DNA from: Anastrepha obliqua
Taxonomy: Eukaryota; Arthropoda; Insecta; Diptera; Tephritidae
NCBI RefSeq assembly: GCF_027943255.1
Contig: NC_072893.1
Coordinates: 127,223,784 to 127,287,783, forward strand
Length of the DNA: 64,000 bases
Direction of reading: 5' to 3'
A program made the translations under genes and the position numbers. The notes under the pieces are model-generated. The model made no database searches. It saw only the letters and a list, made by a program, of their open reading frames with translations, and had not been told where the DNA came from. Positions 11,173 to 21,820 of this stretch are shown one piece after another. Position 1 is the stretch's first letter, and every line of letters starts with the position of its first letter.

Positions 11173-12907
11173 TTAATATTTAGTTGTGCCGCCTTTCGCT
11201 GCTACGACATCAAATAATCGATTTGGCATTGATTGCACCAAACTTTGCAGAAGGGATCTGTCCACATCCTCCCATGCTTCTTTTATTGCTAATTTCAGCT
11301 CCAAAACTGTTTTGTAAGTTTTTCCTTGGGCTTTTTGACCGTAAATTTTCCTCGACATCCATCCCCAGAGATTTTCGATTGGGTTCAAATCGGGACTACA
11401 AGCGGGCCACCCCAATAGGTCAATTTTATGCTCCTTAAGCCAATTTCGAGACTCCCTTGACACATGGATGGAAGCATTGTCTTGCTGAAAAATGCTGTCT
11501 TCGTTCATTTTTTCATCTAAAAATGTGATGAGAGCATCTTCTAACATATCGGTGTACGTTTTTGAGTTCATTTTTGACGGCACAAAGCACAGTTGAGCCT
11601 TGCCAGCTGACGAAAATGCTACCCACACCATAACACTGCCACCACCAAAGTTACGCTTCGACATGCGTACATTATTTTTTTGTAGATCATGCCAATAACA
11701 TGAGTATGAGTCAGGGCCATCTAAATTGAACTTCTTCTCGTCCGAAAACACAACTTTCCTCCATTCCGTAGTCCAATGAATGTGTTTACGGGCAAATTCC
11801 AAACGAGCTTTTTTATGATGTTCCTTTAACATTGGCTTAGACTTTGGTTTTTTCCATTTTATATTTTCATCACTTCGTAAAATGTGCGAAATGTGTTTTG
11901 CCGTTACAGGAGGACCCAATTTATTTTTTATTTGTGTGCAATTCAAAAATTTTTTCGTAGCCTCATACTTTATTTTGTTTTTGTCATGCTGTGACAATTT
12001 TGTGTTGCCTTTTGTTGCTTTCTTTAGTCCATAATTGTCTGCTTTCTTTAAGAAAGCACGCACAACTCCTTCCGATCTTTCAATTTTTCGTCCAATTTCA
12101 CGATTGGAATAGCCCTCCTCATGGTAAACACTGACCAATACCCGTTCCTCATCATTTAAGGGGGTATTCTGGTCTAGAGCCCTACTTTTTGGGTATTTTT
12201 CAAACTAGGATAAAAGAAAAATTAAAAACATTTTTACTATCCATTTTTTTATATAATATTTATTGATGTTTAAGGTATATAAAAAAAATTTAAAAAAAAA
12301 AAAAGTCAAAAATTCATCCAGTGACAGGTCGGTGAAGTAGGGGTTGCTAGTCAAACAGTGCTCCCTGGTTGACATGATTCCAACCCTTGTAGTGATCTAA
12401 ATCGAACAAACAAAGAAAATTCTTAATTAGTAAAGATGTCGCTACATCTTGAGCCTCGGCCGAAAAAAAAAAATAAAAATTCACAAAATGGCGCCTACTT
12501 GAAAAAAAAAATTTTTTTTTACCCCTGTTTTTTGACTTTTACGAATTTTTTAAAAATACTTCAAATTAAAATTTTTCAAAATCCAATGCTCCAGTGATAA
12601 AGAGATGTATGAAAAAGATTCTCACCAAATTTCAAAGGGATCGGTCAGATAGAACTTCAGATATCGTGTCAACCACCTCAGCAAAAGGAGTTTTGAGAAA
12701 AACGCGTTTGAATTTCGCCGTCCGCTCAAACCAGTCTAGCTGTCGCGTCACTAAAATAGTTGTAATTTCGAAAATAATTCGAATTTTGCAAAATCCTTTT
12801 AGGGAGATATTTTTGAATACCTAGACTATCGAATTTTGAAAAAAAAAATTTCGATTTTTTCAAATTTCTAGACTAGAATACCCCCTTAAGTATTTTGCCT
12901 TAGGCAT
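11173..12907 (-). pseudogene. Tc3-like transposase, split by a TTAA MITE
   Basis: The open frame from 12159 down to 11173 encodes a DD34E-type transposase. Its helix-turn-helix part reads LVSVYHEEGYSNREIGRKIE. First Asp: VVFSDEKKFNLDGPDSYSCY. Second Asp: SIFQQDNASIHVSRESRN. Glu: CSPDLNPIENLWGWMSRKIY. Upstream in frame are L-N-D-E-E-R-V, then the MITE at 12160-12885. Across the MITE, after removal of one TTAA, the frame continues as Y-K-A-K-P to an ATG at 12905-12907. The uninterrupted protein would be 334 residues, normal for the family, with no other break visible. The gene is therefore inactive only because the MITE sits in codon 7. The end ...GGTTKY lies just inside the left inverted repeat. 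Confidence 0.9.
12160..12885. mobile_element. TTAA-flanked MITE (piggyBac-like target), 726 bp
   Basis: The left end reads GGGGGTATTCTGGTCTAGA and the right end, reverse-complemented, GGGGGTATTCTAGTCTAGA: inverted repeats of 19 bases with one mismatch. TTAA lies directly outside both ends (12156-12159 and 12886-12889), the duplication made by piggyBac-superfamily elements. The interior is A/T-rich and has no transposase frame, so it is non-autonomous. It interrupts codon 7 of the Tc3-like transposase, so it is younger than that element. The superfamily is inferred from TTAA alone. Confidence 0.88.
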
Positions 12908-13066
12908 TTTAGAAAATCTGAAGAAATTAGGTTAAAAAATTTAATTTAACTAAGAAATTTGAATGAATGTGTAAAAAAATTGTAAGAATTTACCAAAATA
13001 TTCAGTTACAAACAATATTCACAAGTTAATCACTTTTAATTTCACTACTGCACTCTTTAACAAACT

Positions 13067-13277
13067 GTGCGTTTATACGAATATGTAGCATTTTTAAGCA
13101 CAATTTTAAATAGAGACCCGTTATTTTACAACAAAAAGCAATAGATAAGAAACAAATGCAACGATGGTTTACTGTTACCTTAACGAATAGTTTGGAAGAA
13201 TATTTGTTGTTGTTATTGTTGTAATCTTAAAACAGTTCTAAAGTAAACGAAAAAATGCAATGCGTTTAAACGAATGT
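13067..13277 (-). repeat. Right inverted repeat of the Tc3-like element
   Basis: Reverse complement of 10891-11105. The inner motif copy is at about 13068-13085 and the outer copy at about 13259-13276. Both copies keep the palindromic or near-palindromic CGT(T/A)TAAACG core. Confidence 0.88.
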
Positions 13278-13432
13278 CATATACTCACGACTTTTACCAA
13301 TATATACACACGACTCTACTTTTAATGCTATATATAATATATCTCATTTATTTCGTATGTATAACCATTCGTATGTATTTCAATATATATTACACAACTT
13401 CGGATGTTGCCGGTAACGGGTATATCGCTCAA

Positions 13433-13795
13433 CTCGACTGACGTCCACAGGGATGTATTTTGTACGCTTATGGCAGCGTTGCCACATCAGGTGACAGCTC
13501 GGCCACTCCTCGTCCATCGACGCCTAAGAAGTTTCACTTCAAAAAGACCCAGTTTGTGATAGAAAAAATTCTTTTTCATCAGGACAATGCACCAAGTATT
13601 TTACACAAAAGCATTTTGGTAAAGGCCAAAATCCATGAATTACAGTTTGAATTGTTAAAATATCCACCGTATTCACCAGATGTGGCCGCCACTATGGGCA
13701 GGCTTAAAAAAATGCATGTGTAGACTGGATTTCATAAATTAGAATATCATAAGAACAAGTGTGTTGATGTTCAGGGAGACTACACTGAATGATAA
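13433..13795 (+). pseudogene. Mariner transposase, C-terminal half, degenerate
   Basis: 13560-13690 reads VIEKILFHQDNAPSILHKS, then KIHELQFELLKYPPYSPDVA. The HQDNAP motif holds the second catalytic Asp, and PPYSPD precedes the third, which is lost. After a short out-of-frame stretch, HKLEYHKNKCVDVQGDYTE near 13735-13790 resembles the mariner C terminus. It is collinear with 10430-10885 and is probably the other half of the same element. The 13280-13550 interval shows no mariner similarity and may be another insertion. Confidence 0.7.
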
Positions 13796-15592
13796 GAGCA
13801 TTCAATCTTTGCTTTAAGAAAAGAACTTCTAGGGCTGTGTTTTTTTTTTTCAAAAATTACAAAAAAAATTTTTCCTTCAAAAAAATGTGTACGAAGAATT
13901 ATAATTTTGCTTTACAAAAGCATTTTTTTCTTCCTTTTTCACTCCGTTCGGGAGCATAGAGCCTCAACAAAATTCTTCTCTCGTGCAGGGTTTTGGACTC
14001 TTGTTTTTGATGTCGGCATCGAACTTCTCCAAAAATTTTTTTAACGTTCCGGTCAGGACTCTGCTTTTTGCGGGTTTCAGTTCAGTCCTAAAACAATTAA
14101 AAAAAAGAGTTTCTAAAAATATGAAATAAAATCGACGATATTTCACATCAAAGAACTCAATACCATAATTTTCAACGTTGAAGAAATCTAAAAATTATCA
14201 AAGAAGTGTTTACAAGAAAAACCAAAACAACTTGTTCGCATTTTTTTCGATTTATTTCTCATTATACTCTAGCTTACAAATATGTAAATCAGCTTTTAGA
14301 AGAATTGACATGGAATCGTTCATTTACAACCTTTTCTTATAGCTTTATAGTTAATTAGGCTCCCGCTCGTGCTGAGCTTAGCACAAAAACTGGCTACGTT
14401 GGAGGGATAAGTAATGCTTATTATGCCTCATAGGTCCCACTTCTCCTTCAATACTTGAAGTGCGATGCTACTACATTGCTTCCTTCCATTTAAAATTGCC
14501 TTGGAAAACTGTATTTACTGGCCATATGCGCGACACAAGTACAAGCACCCACCGCTGAAATATGAGATTATGAACTGACAAAAGCGATAACACTTCCAGC
14601 CAGCCAAATGAAAAAACAGTAAACTAGAGAAGCAAACCACAATGCACAAAAATGCCTACGGAGTATTGCAAATGCCTACGGAATGAGTTCACAAAGAGCA
14701 TAAAAGAGCTCCGCGCGCGTGATTTGCCATCAATCGACTGTTGTTTGCTGGACATGACGTCCAACATCCCAATTGCTTCAAAGGCCGATTAATTGCCTCA
14801 CAGCAGCCTAGTCAAATAAATTTTTCATTAAGCAGCGAATGCGTAAAGCCGCAGCGCACAAAAGCGAAATGCAAACGAAGTGAAGGAATGCAAAAAACAG
14901 CGAAGCTACCAACTTTTCACAAATTCTTAGCAACAGCAACACGCGGATAGCGAAAACACTGGCCGTGACAGGACAAAAACGGAATTTTTAACCCTTCAGC
15001 CTTCTAGTGAGGTAAACAAATTGAAGAAAGGAAATTAAGGTATGTAACAGTTAAGTATTAGTAATGAAGAAGAGGACAAGATGGAGTGTAAAAGGACATG
15101 AGCAAATTAACGCAAAGGAGAAAATGAAGCGAAAGGCAAATTGGCAGCACTGCAAAGCATAAGCATATAGCTGTGAAGCGAGGAGCAGAGAAAGAGAGGG
15201 AGGCTCAACAGAGGCCCATTGTAGTTTATAAAGCGTAAAGTGAAGGAAGAAAAGGTTGGGAACGCAAGTGAGAGAGATAGCAAACACCTTTTTTGGGTAT
15301 TCGGGGAGGTGGAGCTTTGCAGTTTGTACGGCGTACGGTTTCAAAAACGTCTGGTAGACATAGCACGCAGTCATTTGTTCCGCTTAATGTTGCTGTTAGC
15401 GCGGCCGCTAAAGGTAGCAAAGGCAACTATAAATACAGCAATAAAGTAAATTGAAAGCGTACACAGGAGAGTAGGTTAACAAATCAAACGGCCTCTACTT
15501 TTACACAGGGCAACAGACATTTCGAGGCCGCAAAAAGACAATTCAGGATTAAAGTTGGAACTTTTTGTATTCGGAAAACTTTTATATGATCT
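13796..15592. other. Unassigned DNA
   Basis: No gene or element is recognised. A TATA-like CATAAAAG at 14699-14706 lies about 32 bases before TCAATC at 14730-14735, a weak core-promoter-like pair. Short frames at 14741-14950, 15051-15374 and 15240-15449 overlap each other on both strands and resemble nothing I know. Confidence 0.5.
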
Positions 15593-15765
15593 ATTAGGAG
15601 GTTGAATTAGTTTTAAAGGTGACACACAGATGGCGCTATTTATCACTTTATCGCGTTGGCAATACTGAATATATATTCATGACAAAGCCTCATCCCTAGG
15701 CTTTGTTTATCAGTATCTGTCATTTCGCTGAATTATAAACAACGCAGTGTTTTCGTGCTCCGAGT

Positions 15766-16803
15766 ATGTCAACTTTCGTGCCGTCGAAACGCAATTTGCG
15801 GGAAGCTTTGCTTTTCTGCTTCAATTTGAAAAAAAATACAGCCCAAGCCCGTGAATTGCTGCAGGAGGCCTACCCAGACCATACTCCGTCGATTTCAACA
15901 TGTGAGTACTGGTTTCGACGATTCAAAAGTGGTGATTTTCACACCGAAGACAAGGAGCGTCTTGGCCAGCCCAAAAAGTTCGAGGACGCGGAATTGGGGG
16001 AATTGGTAAACGAGGACTCGTGCCAAACCCAAGAAGAGCTTGCTGAATCATTGGGCGTTGATAAATCAACCGTTTGCAAGCGTCTAAAAGCGATGGGAAT
16101 GATCCAAAAGCAAGGACATTGGGTCCCGTACGAGTTGCAGCTGCGCGACGTCGAACGGCGATTTTTTACGTGCGAATTGCTGATCGAGCGACAAAATCGG
16201 AAGGGTTTTTTGCATCGGGTGGTGACTGGCAACGAAAAATGGATCCACTACGGTAACCCAAAACGCAAAAAATCATGGGGTTTGCCCGGCCACGCATCAA
16301 CGTCGACGGCCAAGCAGAATATTCACGGTAAGAAAATCATGTTCTGCATTTGGTGGGATCAGGTCGGCGTCGTATATTTTGAGCTGCTCCAACCGGGCGA
16401 AACAATCACGGGGGATCGTTACCGACTGCAATTGATGCGTTTAAGCCGGGCATTGAAAGAAAAACGGCCGGAAACGGTAAAAAGGCACGACAAGGTTATT
16501 TTGCAACATGACAACGCTCGGCCGCATGTTGCTCAACCTGTCAAAAAATACCTTGGAACGCTTGGCTGGGAAGTGTTACCCCACCCGCCGTATAGTCCAG
16601 ACATAGTTCCCTCCGATTATCATTTGTTCCGGCATATGAGTCTCGATTTGGCGGACCAGCGGTTCTCCTCGTACGAGGCTACCAAAATATGGGTTGAGTC
16701 ATGGATAGCCAAGCAGCGGCCAGAATTTTGGAGAAACGGCATCCGGAAATTGCCCGAAAGATGGGCGAAAGTTGTAGCTAGCGATGGCCAATACTTCGAA
16801 TAA
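15766..16803 (+). CDS. Mariner transposase (mauritiana-like), catalytic D-to-N
   Basis: Uninterrupted 345-residue DDE/D transposase, full length for this family, starting MSTFVPSKRNLREALL. The N-terminal half has two helix-turn-helix regions: CEYWFRRFKSGDF at about 45-57 and ESLGVDKSTVCKRLKAMGM at about 93-112. The linker has GHWVPYEL. In the catalytic core the second Asp is in ILQHDNARPHVA and the third in PPYSPDIVPSDYHLF, with exactly 34 residues between them (DD34D). The first catalytic position reads VVTGNEKWIHY; family members have GDEKW, so the metal-binding Asp is Asn (AAC, one transition from GAC). The protein could still bind DNA but should not cut it. The frame is otherwise intact, which suggests a fairly young copy or selection at one time. 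Confidence 0.93.
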   Translation: MSTFVPSKRNLREALLFCFNLKKNTAQARELLQEAYPDHTPSISTCEYWFRRFKSGDFHTEDKERLGQPKKFEDAELGELVNEDSCQTQEELAESLGVDKSTVCKRLKAMGMIQKQGHWVPYELQLRDVERRFFTCELLIERQNRKGFLHRVVTGNEKWIHYGNPKRKKSWGLPGHASTSTAKQNIHGKKIMFCIWWDQVGVVYFELLQPGETITGDRYRLQLMRLSRALKEKRPETVKRHDKVILQHDNARPHVAQPVKKYLGTLGWEVLPHPPYSPDIVPSDYHLFRHMSLDLADQRFSSYEATKIWVESWIAKQRPEFWRNGIRKLPERWAKVVASDGQYFE

Positions 16804-16961
16804 AATATTTTTTTTTTTTTTTTTTTTTTTAACTTTTTATTTGTTTATTGAATCTGCCTTTTCAAAGGCCTCACAATAAGTATTCAAATCTTAGAACTAA
16901 AAAGAAAAAATTTTATTTTATCTCATTTTCTACAATAAATAGATATCAAATGGCCCTCTAC

Positions 16962-19603
16962 TCATCGGGGTGGTAGGTCATTTCTTCGAAGCCTGGTCGT
17001 ATGTTGCGTACTCAGGAGTTGACGTGCGAACGGGTTCGGGTGATCTTGCAATTTCAACTGATACTTTTCACGAACTTTTTTGAATACTTCCTTCACCATC
17101 GGTACATCTAGGTCCCTATGGATGTTGTCGTTTCTTATATACCACGGCGCTCCAGTTATGGTTCTTAAAATTTTCGACTGTGCTCTCTGTATAAGATCGA
17201 TACTGGAACTGCTGGCCGTTCCCCACAATTGGATTCCATAAGTCCAAATTGGTTTCAAAATTGCCTTGTACAAGAGGACTTTACAGTCAAGGCTCAATCT
17301 TGATTGCTCATTAATTAGCCAGTGAAGGTTTGACGCTTTGATTCTCATATTAAGCCGCTTTGCCTCGATGTGGCGTCTCCATGTTAAACGCCTATCTAGG
17401 TGAACGCCAAGGTATGTGACGTGATCAGACTGTGGTATGCGTACGTTGTTAAGGGTAACCGAGGGACAGTCTCCTCTTCTAAGCGAAAATGTGACATGTT
17501 TACTTTTTATTTCGTTCACTTTTATTCTCCATTTTTTCAGCCACTTTTCTAAAAGTCTGAGATATTTATTTAGCTCTCTAGATGCCAGAGACGGATCATT
17601 TTGAGAACTAAGCACAGCGGTGTCGTCAGCGAATGTAGATATAGTCAAACTATCGCCCTCGGGCAGATCAGAAGTATAAATTAACTACAAAATTGGGCCT
17701 AGTACACTGCCTTGAGGGACACCAGCTTCAATTTCATATTCATGAGTCACATAATCGTTGCATTTTACTCTGAATTGTCTGTTTGTTAAGTACGATTCCA
17801 GAACTTTGTGTGTAATAGGTGGCAAACATTTATGGCATTTTATGTATGAGACGCTCATGCCAAACTTTGTCAAATGCCTGTGCCACATCTATAAAAATTG
17901 CTTAACAGTATTTTTTAAGTTCAAAACATTTTCTTATTTCCGCAGTTAACCGATTTACTTGCTCGATTGTCCCATGTTGTTCTCGAAAACCAAACTGATG
18001 TGGAGGGATTATATTACGTTCGTTTAAAAACGGCATCATTTTGTTTCTCAAAACTTTTTCAAATAATTTTGACAAACACGGCAACAAACTGATTGGTCGA
18101 TAGGACGATGGCACATTTAAGTCTTTGCCCGGCTTAGGAATCATTATTATTAAAGACGTTTTCCAGCTCTTTGGAAAAATGCCTACCTCGATGATTGCAT
18201 TAAATATTACAGACAGCACAATTATAGCGACTTGCGGTAGATTTTTTATCATTAATGGTGTTATTGCGTCATAACCTGGCGCCTTTTTCACCTTAAGATT
18301 CTTGTTAATAACTGCCTGAATATCTTCAGGAGCTATGTTGATTGGTTCTGAGTTTAACGATGCGTTGCCACTACTTTCTTCTAGTATTTGTTCATTTGCA
18401 GAAGAATTTGGTTGGAAAACATTACTCAGATGATCGGCGAATATCGACGCTTTATCTTCAGCGCTACGAGCCCATGTACCGTCAGGTTTTCTTAGGGGGC
18501 TTTGTACTTCTACTGGCGTCTTAATGGTCTTAGCTGCTTTCCATATAGAAAAATTTGTGTGCTTTGTATTGGATAAGCTCTCAATATAGTTTTTGTTTTT
18601 ACGATCTTCGTCCAAGTGAAGTGCACTTCGCAGTTTTCTATTTGCAGCAGACAGCCTTTGCTTAGCACCAGGGGATCTGTTTTGTTGCCATTCTCTTCTT
18701 AACCTTCTTTTTTCCAGTAGTAGTCCTTCAATTTCAGAGTTGGAGACATTTGTGGCAAATTTTGGACTTAATTGGTATTTAGAGTGCTCTAAAACTGATG
18801 TCATCGCAAACGTGAAGTCATCAACAGATTTTTCAATTTCAGCCTCGCTATGTACTACAGGATTTGTGTTAATGTGGCTGCTAATAAATTTTTTGTACTT
18901 CAACCAGTTTGTTTTATATTTAGAGTCAGTTGCAGAGCCAGGTATATTAGCGTAATAGGTTAATATTACTGGGGAATGATCTGATGATAAATCATACGAC
19001 GTTTTTGTAGTGACTGAGTTTCGATTTATATTTCTCGATATAGCAAAATCTATGAGGTCAGGAACTTTTTTAGGATCAGAGGGCCAATAGGTGGGATGTC
19101 CAGGAGATATGACATCCAATTCGTTTTTTCGATCAACTAAAGTCTTATATAACTGCCTACCTTTGGGATTCACTAATCGAGAGCCCCAATACGTGTGTTT
19201 TGCATTATAGTCTCCACAAGCTAGAAAACGTTTCCCCAATCTGCTAAAATATTCCTCAAACTGCTCTTTAGTAACAGCAAATCTTGGTGGACAATAAACT
19301 GAGCTAATTGTTAAATCACCATATCCGACCTCAAGGTGAATGGATATTGCCTGCAGATAGTCTTTTGCAAATGCATCTAAAACGTAGTGTCGTATTCTAT
19401 TCTTTATTAGGATGCCTGTACCGCCATGTGCTTTACCATCGGGGTGATTTGTAAAATGGAACATATATCCAGGAATATTAAAATTATATCTATTTGTGAG
19501 ATGAGTCTCAGATATCAACATTATGTCAATACAATTTTTTTTGTAAAAAATGGCAAACTTCTATTTTATTTTGGTTTAAACCATTTGCGTTCCAAAAAGC
19601 CAT
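16962..19603 (-). pseudogene. Jockey-like ORF2: endonuclease and reverse transcriptase
   Basis: ORF2 starts at ATG 19603 (MAFWNANGLNQNKIE), 11 bases after the ORF1 stop. An extra A in an A8 run near 19537-19544 shifts the frame before ISETHLTNRYNFNIPGY. Endonuclease motifs follow: ACGDYNAKHTYWGSRL and DLSSDHSPVI. RT motifs: KKAPGYDAITP, SSYRPISLLPCLSKLFEKVL, PPHQFGFREQHGTIEQV, FIDVAQAFDKVWHE (motif A), AGVPQGSVLGP (motif B) and FADDTAVL (motif C, intact). YLGVHLDRRLTW and GIQLWGTAS follow. Defects: the frameshift, a nonsense TAA near 17900, a frameshift near 17870, and TAG near 17686. The catalytic residues themselves are preserved, so inactivation looks recent. Confidence 0.92.
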
Positions 19604-19614
19604 TTTTAAATAAC

Positions 19615-21249
19615 TCATTTCTTTGTCAATAGTATTTGGAGCATTTGGTTCTGCGTTCTCACAAGCTCTTGAAGAGTATTTTGCATGGAAGACATAATGC
19701 TGGTAATATTCTGGTTAAAAGCGTTCATATTTTGGGTAAGTGTATACATTATACCCTCCAAACCTCCAAAATTCTGGGGAGCACTAGCTTGTTGGGTACC
19801 TGATTTTACAATATTGGCATATGAGATGGCTCCTGACTGAAGTGGAATTTCTTGATTTTGTTGTTGAATTTTTCCTCCGATACCAGAAACTGTAACGCTT
19901 GTAGGTCTGGTAGATGTTGCTACTTCTGTGTTTCTAAATTCAACAATTTCTCCTCTCGCTTGCTGCTTTCTCTCGTTTAACCTTTTCAACAAGTCTTTAT
20001 AAACGGGGCACCCTCGGTAGTTTGCAGTGTGATCACCACCGCAGTTTCCGCATTTTCTACTTAGGCCTTCTTTAGCTGCAGTGCATTCGTTAGAACCATG
20101 CTGATCACCACATGCAGCACACACTACAGGTAGTGTACAGTAATTCTTTGTATGGCCAAATTCTTGGCAATTTCCGCACTGTACAGGCCCATTACGCTTG
20201 AGGGGCTCCTCCACGTGTATTCTTCGATTTAATAAATATCTCAAGGAATAAATGGGATGCGTTTCATTCCCTTTCAACTTCCTTGTGTCAGGCTCCAACT
20301 CAACCTTGAACATTGGTTGTGGAATTTTATTTTTGTTAAAAATGTTAACGACGCTCTTGGTTTTATACCCGAGCTCTTCCAGGGCCTCTTTGATTTCTTT
20401 GGAGTCCACAGTGTGCTCAATACCTTTAAAAACAACTGAAAGCCCCTTGCTACTTTTCAGTTGGTAAGTATAAAAATTTTTATTGCTTTCCTCCAAAAGT
20501 TTCGAAATTTTCCTATAGTCAACCTCGTTGTATATGACTATTTTGGTTTCATGGATATGACCTTTTCTTATCGGAACAATGTGGAAATTATTTTTCCCAA
20601 CTGTATCAATAATTTTTTTCACCAAATTATTAGAACTATGTTCACGAAGGAATATTGGCGGTGGTTTAAGTGATTTTTTATTTTCATTAACATCTACAAC
20701 TTTATCATTGTTGTCTTCACTTAAAATAGCAAACCTGTTGCTATTATTATTGGTACTGCCTTCGACTACCTTTTGTTTTTTCATAGTTGGAACTTGTTTT
20801 TCAGGGCTTAGATTTCTTTTATTTATGTTGATGTAACGAAGTATACCAGATTGAACCTTTGGTATTGCACCCTTTGATTTATTGGTATTATCGATACTTA
20901 ATTTCTCACTTACTATACACTTCTCTGTTTTTTGCTGTATATTTATTTCTTTATTTTTAGACACCGTTGTTGTTGTTGTTTATGTGTTTTTATTCTCATT
21001 GATTTGTGTAATGTCCAAACACTGTTTTTGCATGGTTTTGTGCGTTGATTGTAATTCTGTTTCTTTTTCACATAACAGTAACGCGGGAGAACAAGAGCGT
21101 GTTCTAGCTGGTTTTACCGTTAAATAATTTTTATTGATATTCGTATCACTTTGATTTTTTTGCAATTCTTGAGAATTTAGAAATATACATGCATTTCTGC
21201 CGTTCGTACTGAGCCTAGTAGTCTCCTCTTGAGAAGACATATGCTCCAC
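19615..21249 (-). pseudogene. Jockey-like ORF1, gag-like RNA-binding protein
   Basis: The frame from ATG 21249 runs to the TGA at 19615, 544 codons, with a single in-frame TAA at 20980-20982 inside an ACA repeat. The N-terminal part is low-complexity and rich in N, Q, K and T. Three Cys/His knuckles lie at about 20140-20010: CGNCQEFGHTKNYC, CAACGDQHGSNEC and CGNCGGDHTANYRGC. The segment before them (KGLSVVFKGIEHTVDSKEIK) looks like the RNA-binding fold that precedes the knuckles in arthropod Jockey-type gag proteins. The tail is rich in N, Q and M. The product would coat the element RNA. Only one nonsense codon separates it from an open frame. Confidence 0.9.
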
Positions 21250-21740
21250 TTTTCACTATATATTTGTTTTTGATTTTTTTTTTTTGTTTTTTTGTTTTTT
21301 TTTTTTTTTGTAGTAATATATGAACAATTGTTTAATTTTATTTATTCGCTGATAACTTTATCCGGCCACTCTAATTAGCTATAATGTGCAGGAGTTCACA
21401 AAACTTTTGCATATTTTTAGGCCGAGCTTATTAAGCTGGCTGAGTTCAGAAAGTAACTGCGTTTTGTGACTCAGCTGCTTTCTTCTTTGTCGATTTTATT
21501 ATTTATTTTGTTGTTGTTGTATCTGCTTCACTTCAAGCGCCAAATGATTAAAACAGCAAGAAATGCTTGTCTATTCGATATTTTCACCAAACTTCACACA
21601 CTACCGAATGAGGATTCTTTCACCATTCGAATTAGTACAAACTTTGTGAAATTTTCACTTTAGACACAGTGATTTTAAAATGTTTAATTATTCGCTTAAA
21701 TGTTCACTTGTTCGACGTTCTAAGGTTGCCAACTGTACTG
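21250..21740 (-). promoter_or_regulatory. 5' untranslated region of the Jockey-like LINE
   Basis: It lies between the LINE 5' end (21740, next to the target duplication) and the ORF1 start. It contains two long A-rich tracts on the element strand (plus-strand T runs at 21278-21312). Jockey-clade elements carry an internal promoter at their extreme 5' end; the CAGTACAGTT start is compatible with an initiator, but function is inferred. Confidence 0.5.
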
Positions 21741-21820
21741 AAAATATTTTGTACCGTTTTTTCACAATAAAGCCCCAAATCTTCGAAAAAAACCTTTAAA
21801 ACTAATTCAACCTCCCAATA

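Larger units (their letters stand above)
10891..13277 (-). mobile_element. Tc3-like Tc1/mariner-superfamily transposon
   Basis: Inverted repeats of about 215 bp (10891-11105 and 13067-13277) flank a single transposase gene on the minus strand. Each inverted repeat carries the same short motif twice, at its outer and inner ends, about 194 bases apart; this is the IR/DR layout known from Tc3 and related elements. Without the inserted MITE (726 bp plus one TTAA) the element would be about 1.66 kb. Outer ends are imprecise: the repeats diverge next to ATTCGTTTAAACGCATT and no clean TA duplication could be assigned. Confidence 0.88.
16812..21740 (-). mobile_element. Jockey-like LINE, full length, defective
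   Basis: On the minus strand this runs from a 5' end CAGTACAGTTGGCAACC (21740 downward) through ORF1 and ORF2 to a poly(A) tail (the T run at 16812-16830). A 10-bp duplication AAAATATTTT flanks it at 16802-16811 and 21741-21750. The empty site is the 3' untranslated tail of the mariner. The gag-like ORF1 with three Cys/His knuckles, the closely spaced ORF2 with endonuclease and FADD reverse transcriptase, and the poly(A) tail all fit the Jockey clade. Both ORFs carry disabling mutations. Confidence 0.92.
15594..21818 (+). mobile_element. Mos1-like mariner element, split by a LINE
   Basis: The 5' end at 15594 begins TTAGGAGGTTGAATTAG and the 3' end at 21818 is the inverted TTGGGAGGTTGAATTAG. 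The inverted repeats match over about 27 bases with one mismatch, and TA lies just outside each (15592-15593, 21819-21820). Subtracting the LINE (16812-21740) and one 10-bp duplication leaves 1286 bp, the normal size of this subfamily. The transposase stop codon is only a few bases before the LINE insertion; the mariner 3' tail continues from 21741. Confidence 0.92.

Noticed and set aside
20257..20836. Overlapping plus-strand frames inside the Jockey-like ORF1
   Set aside because: They are antisense to a clear gag-like gene with Cys/His knuckles.
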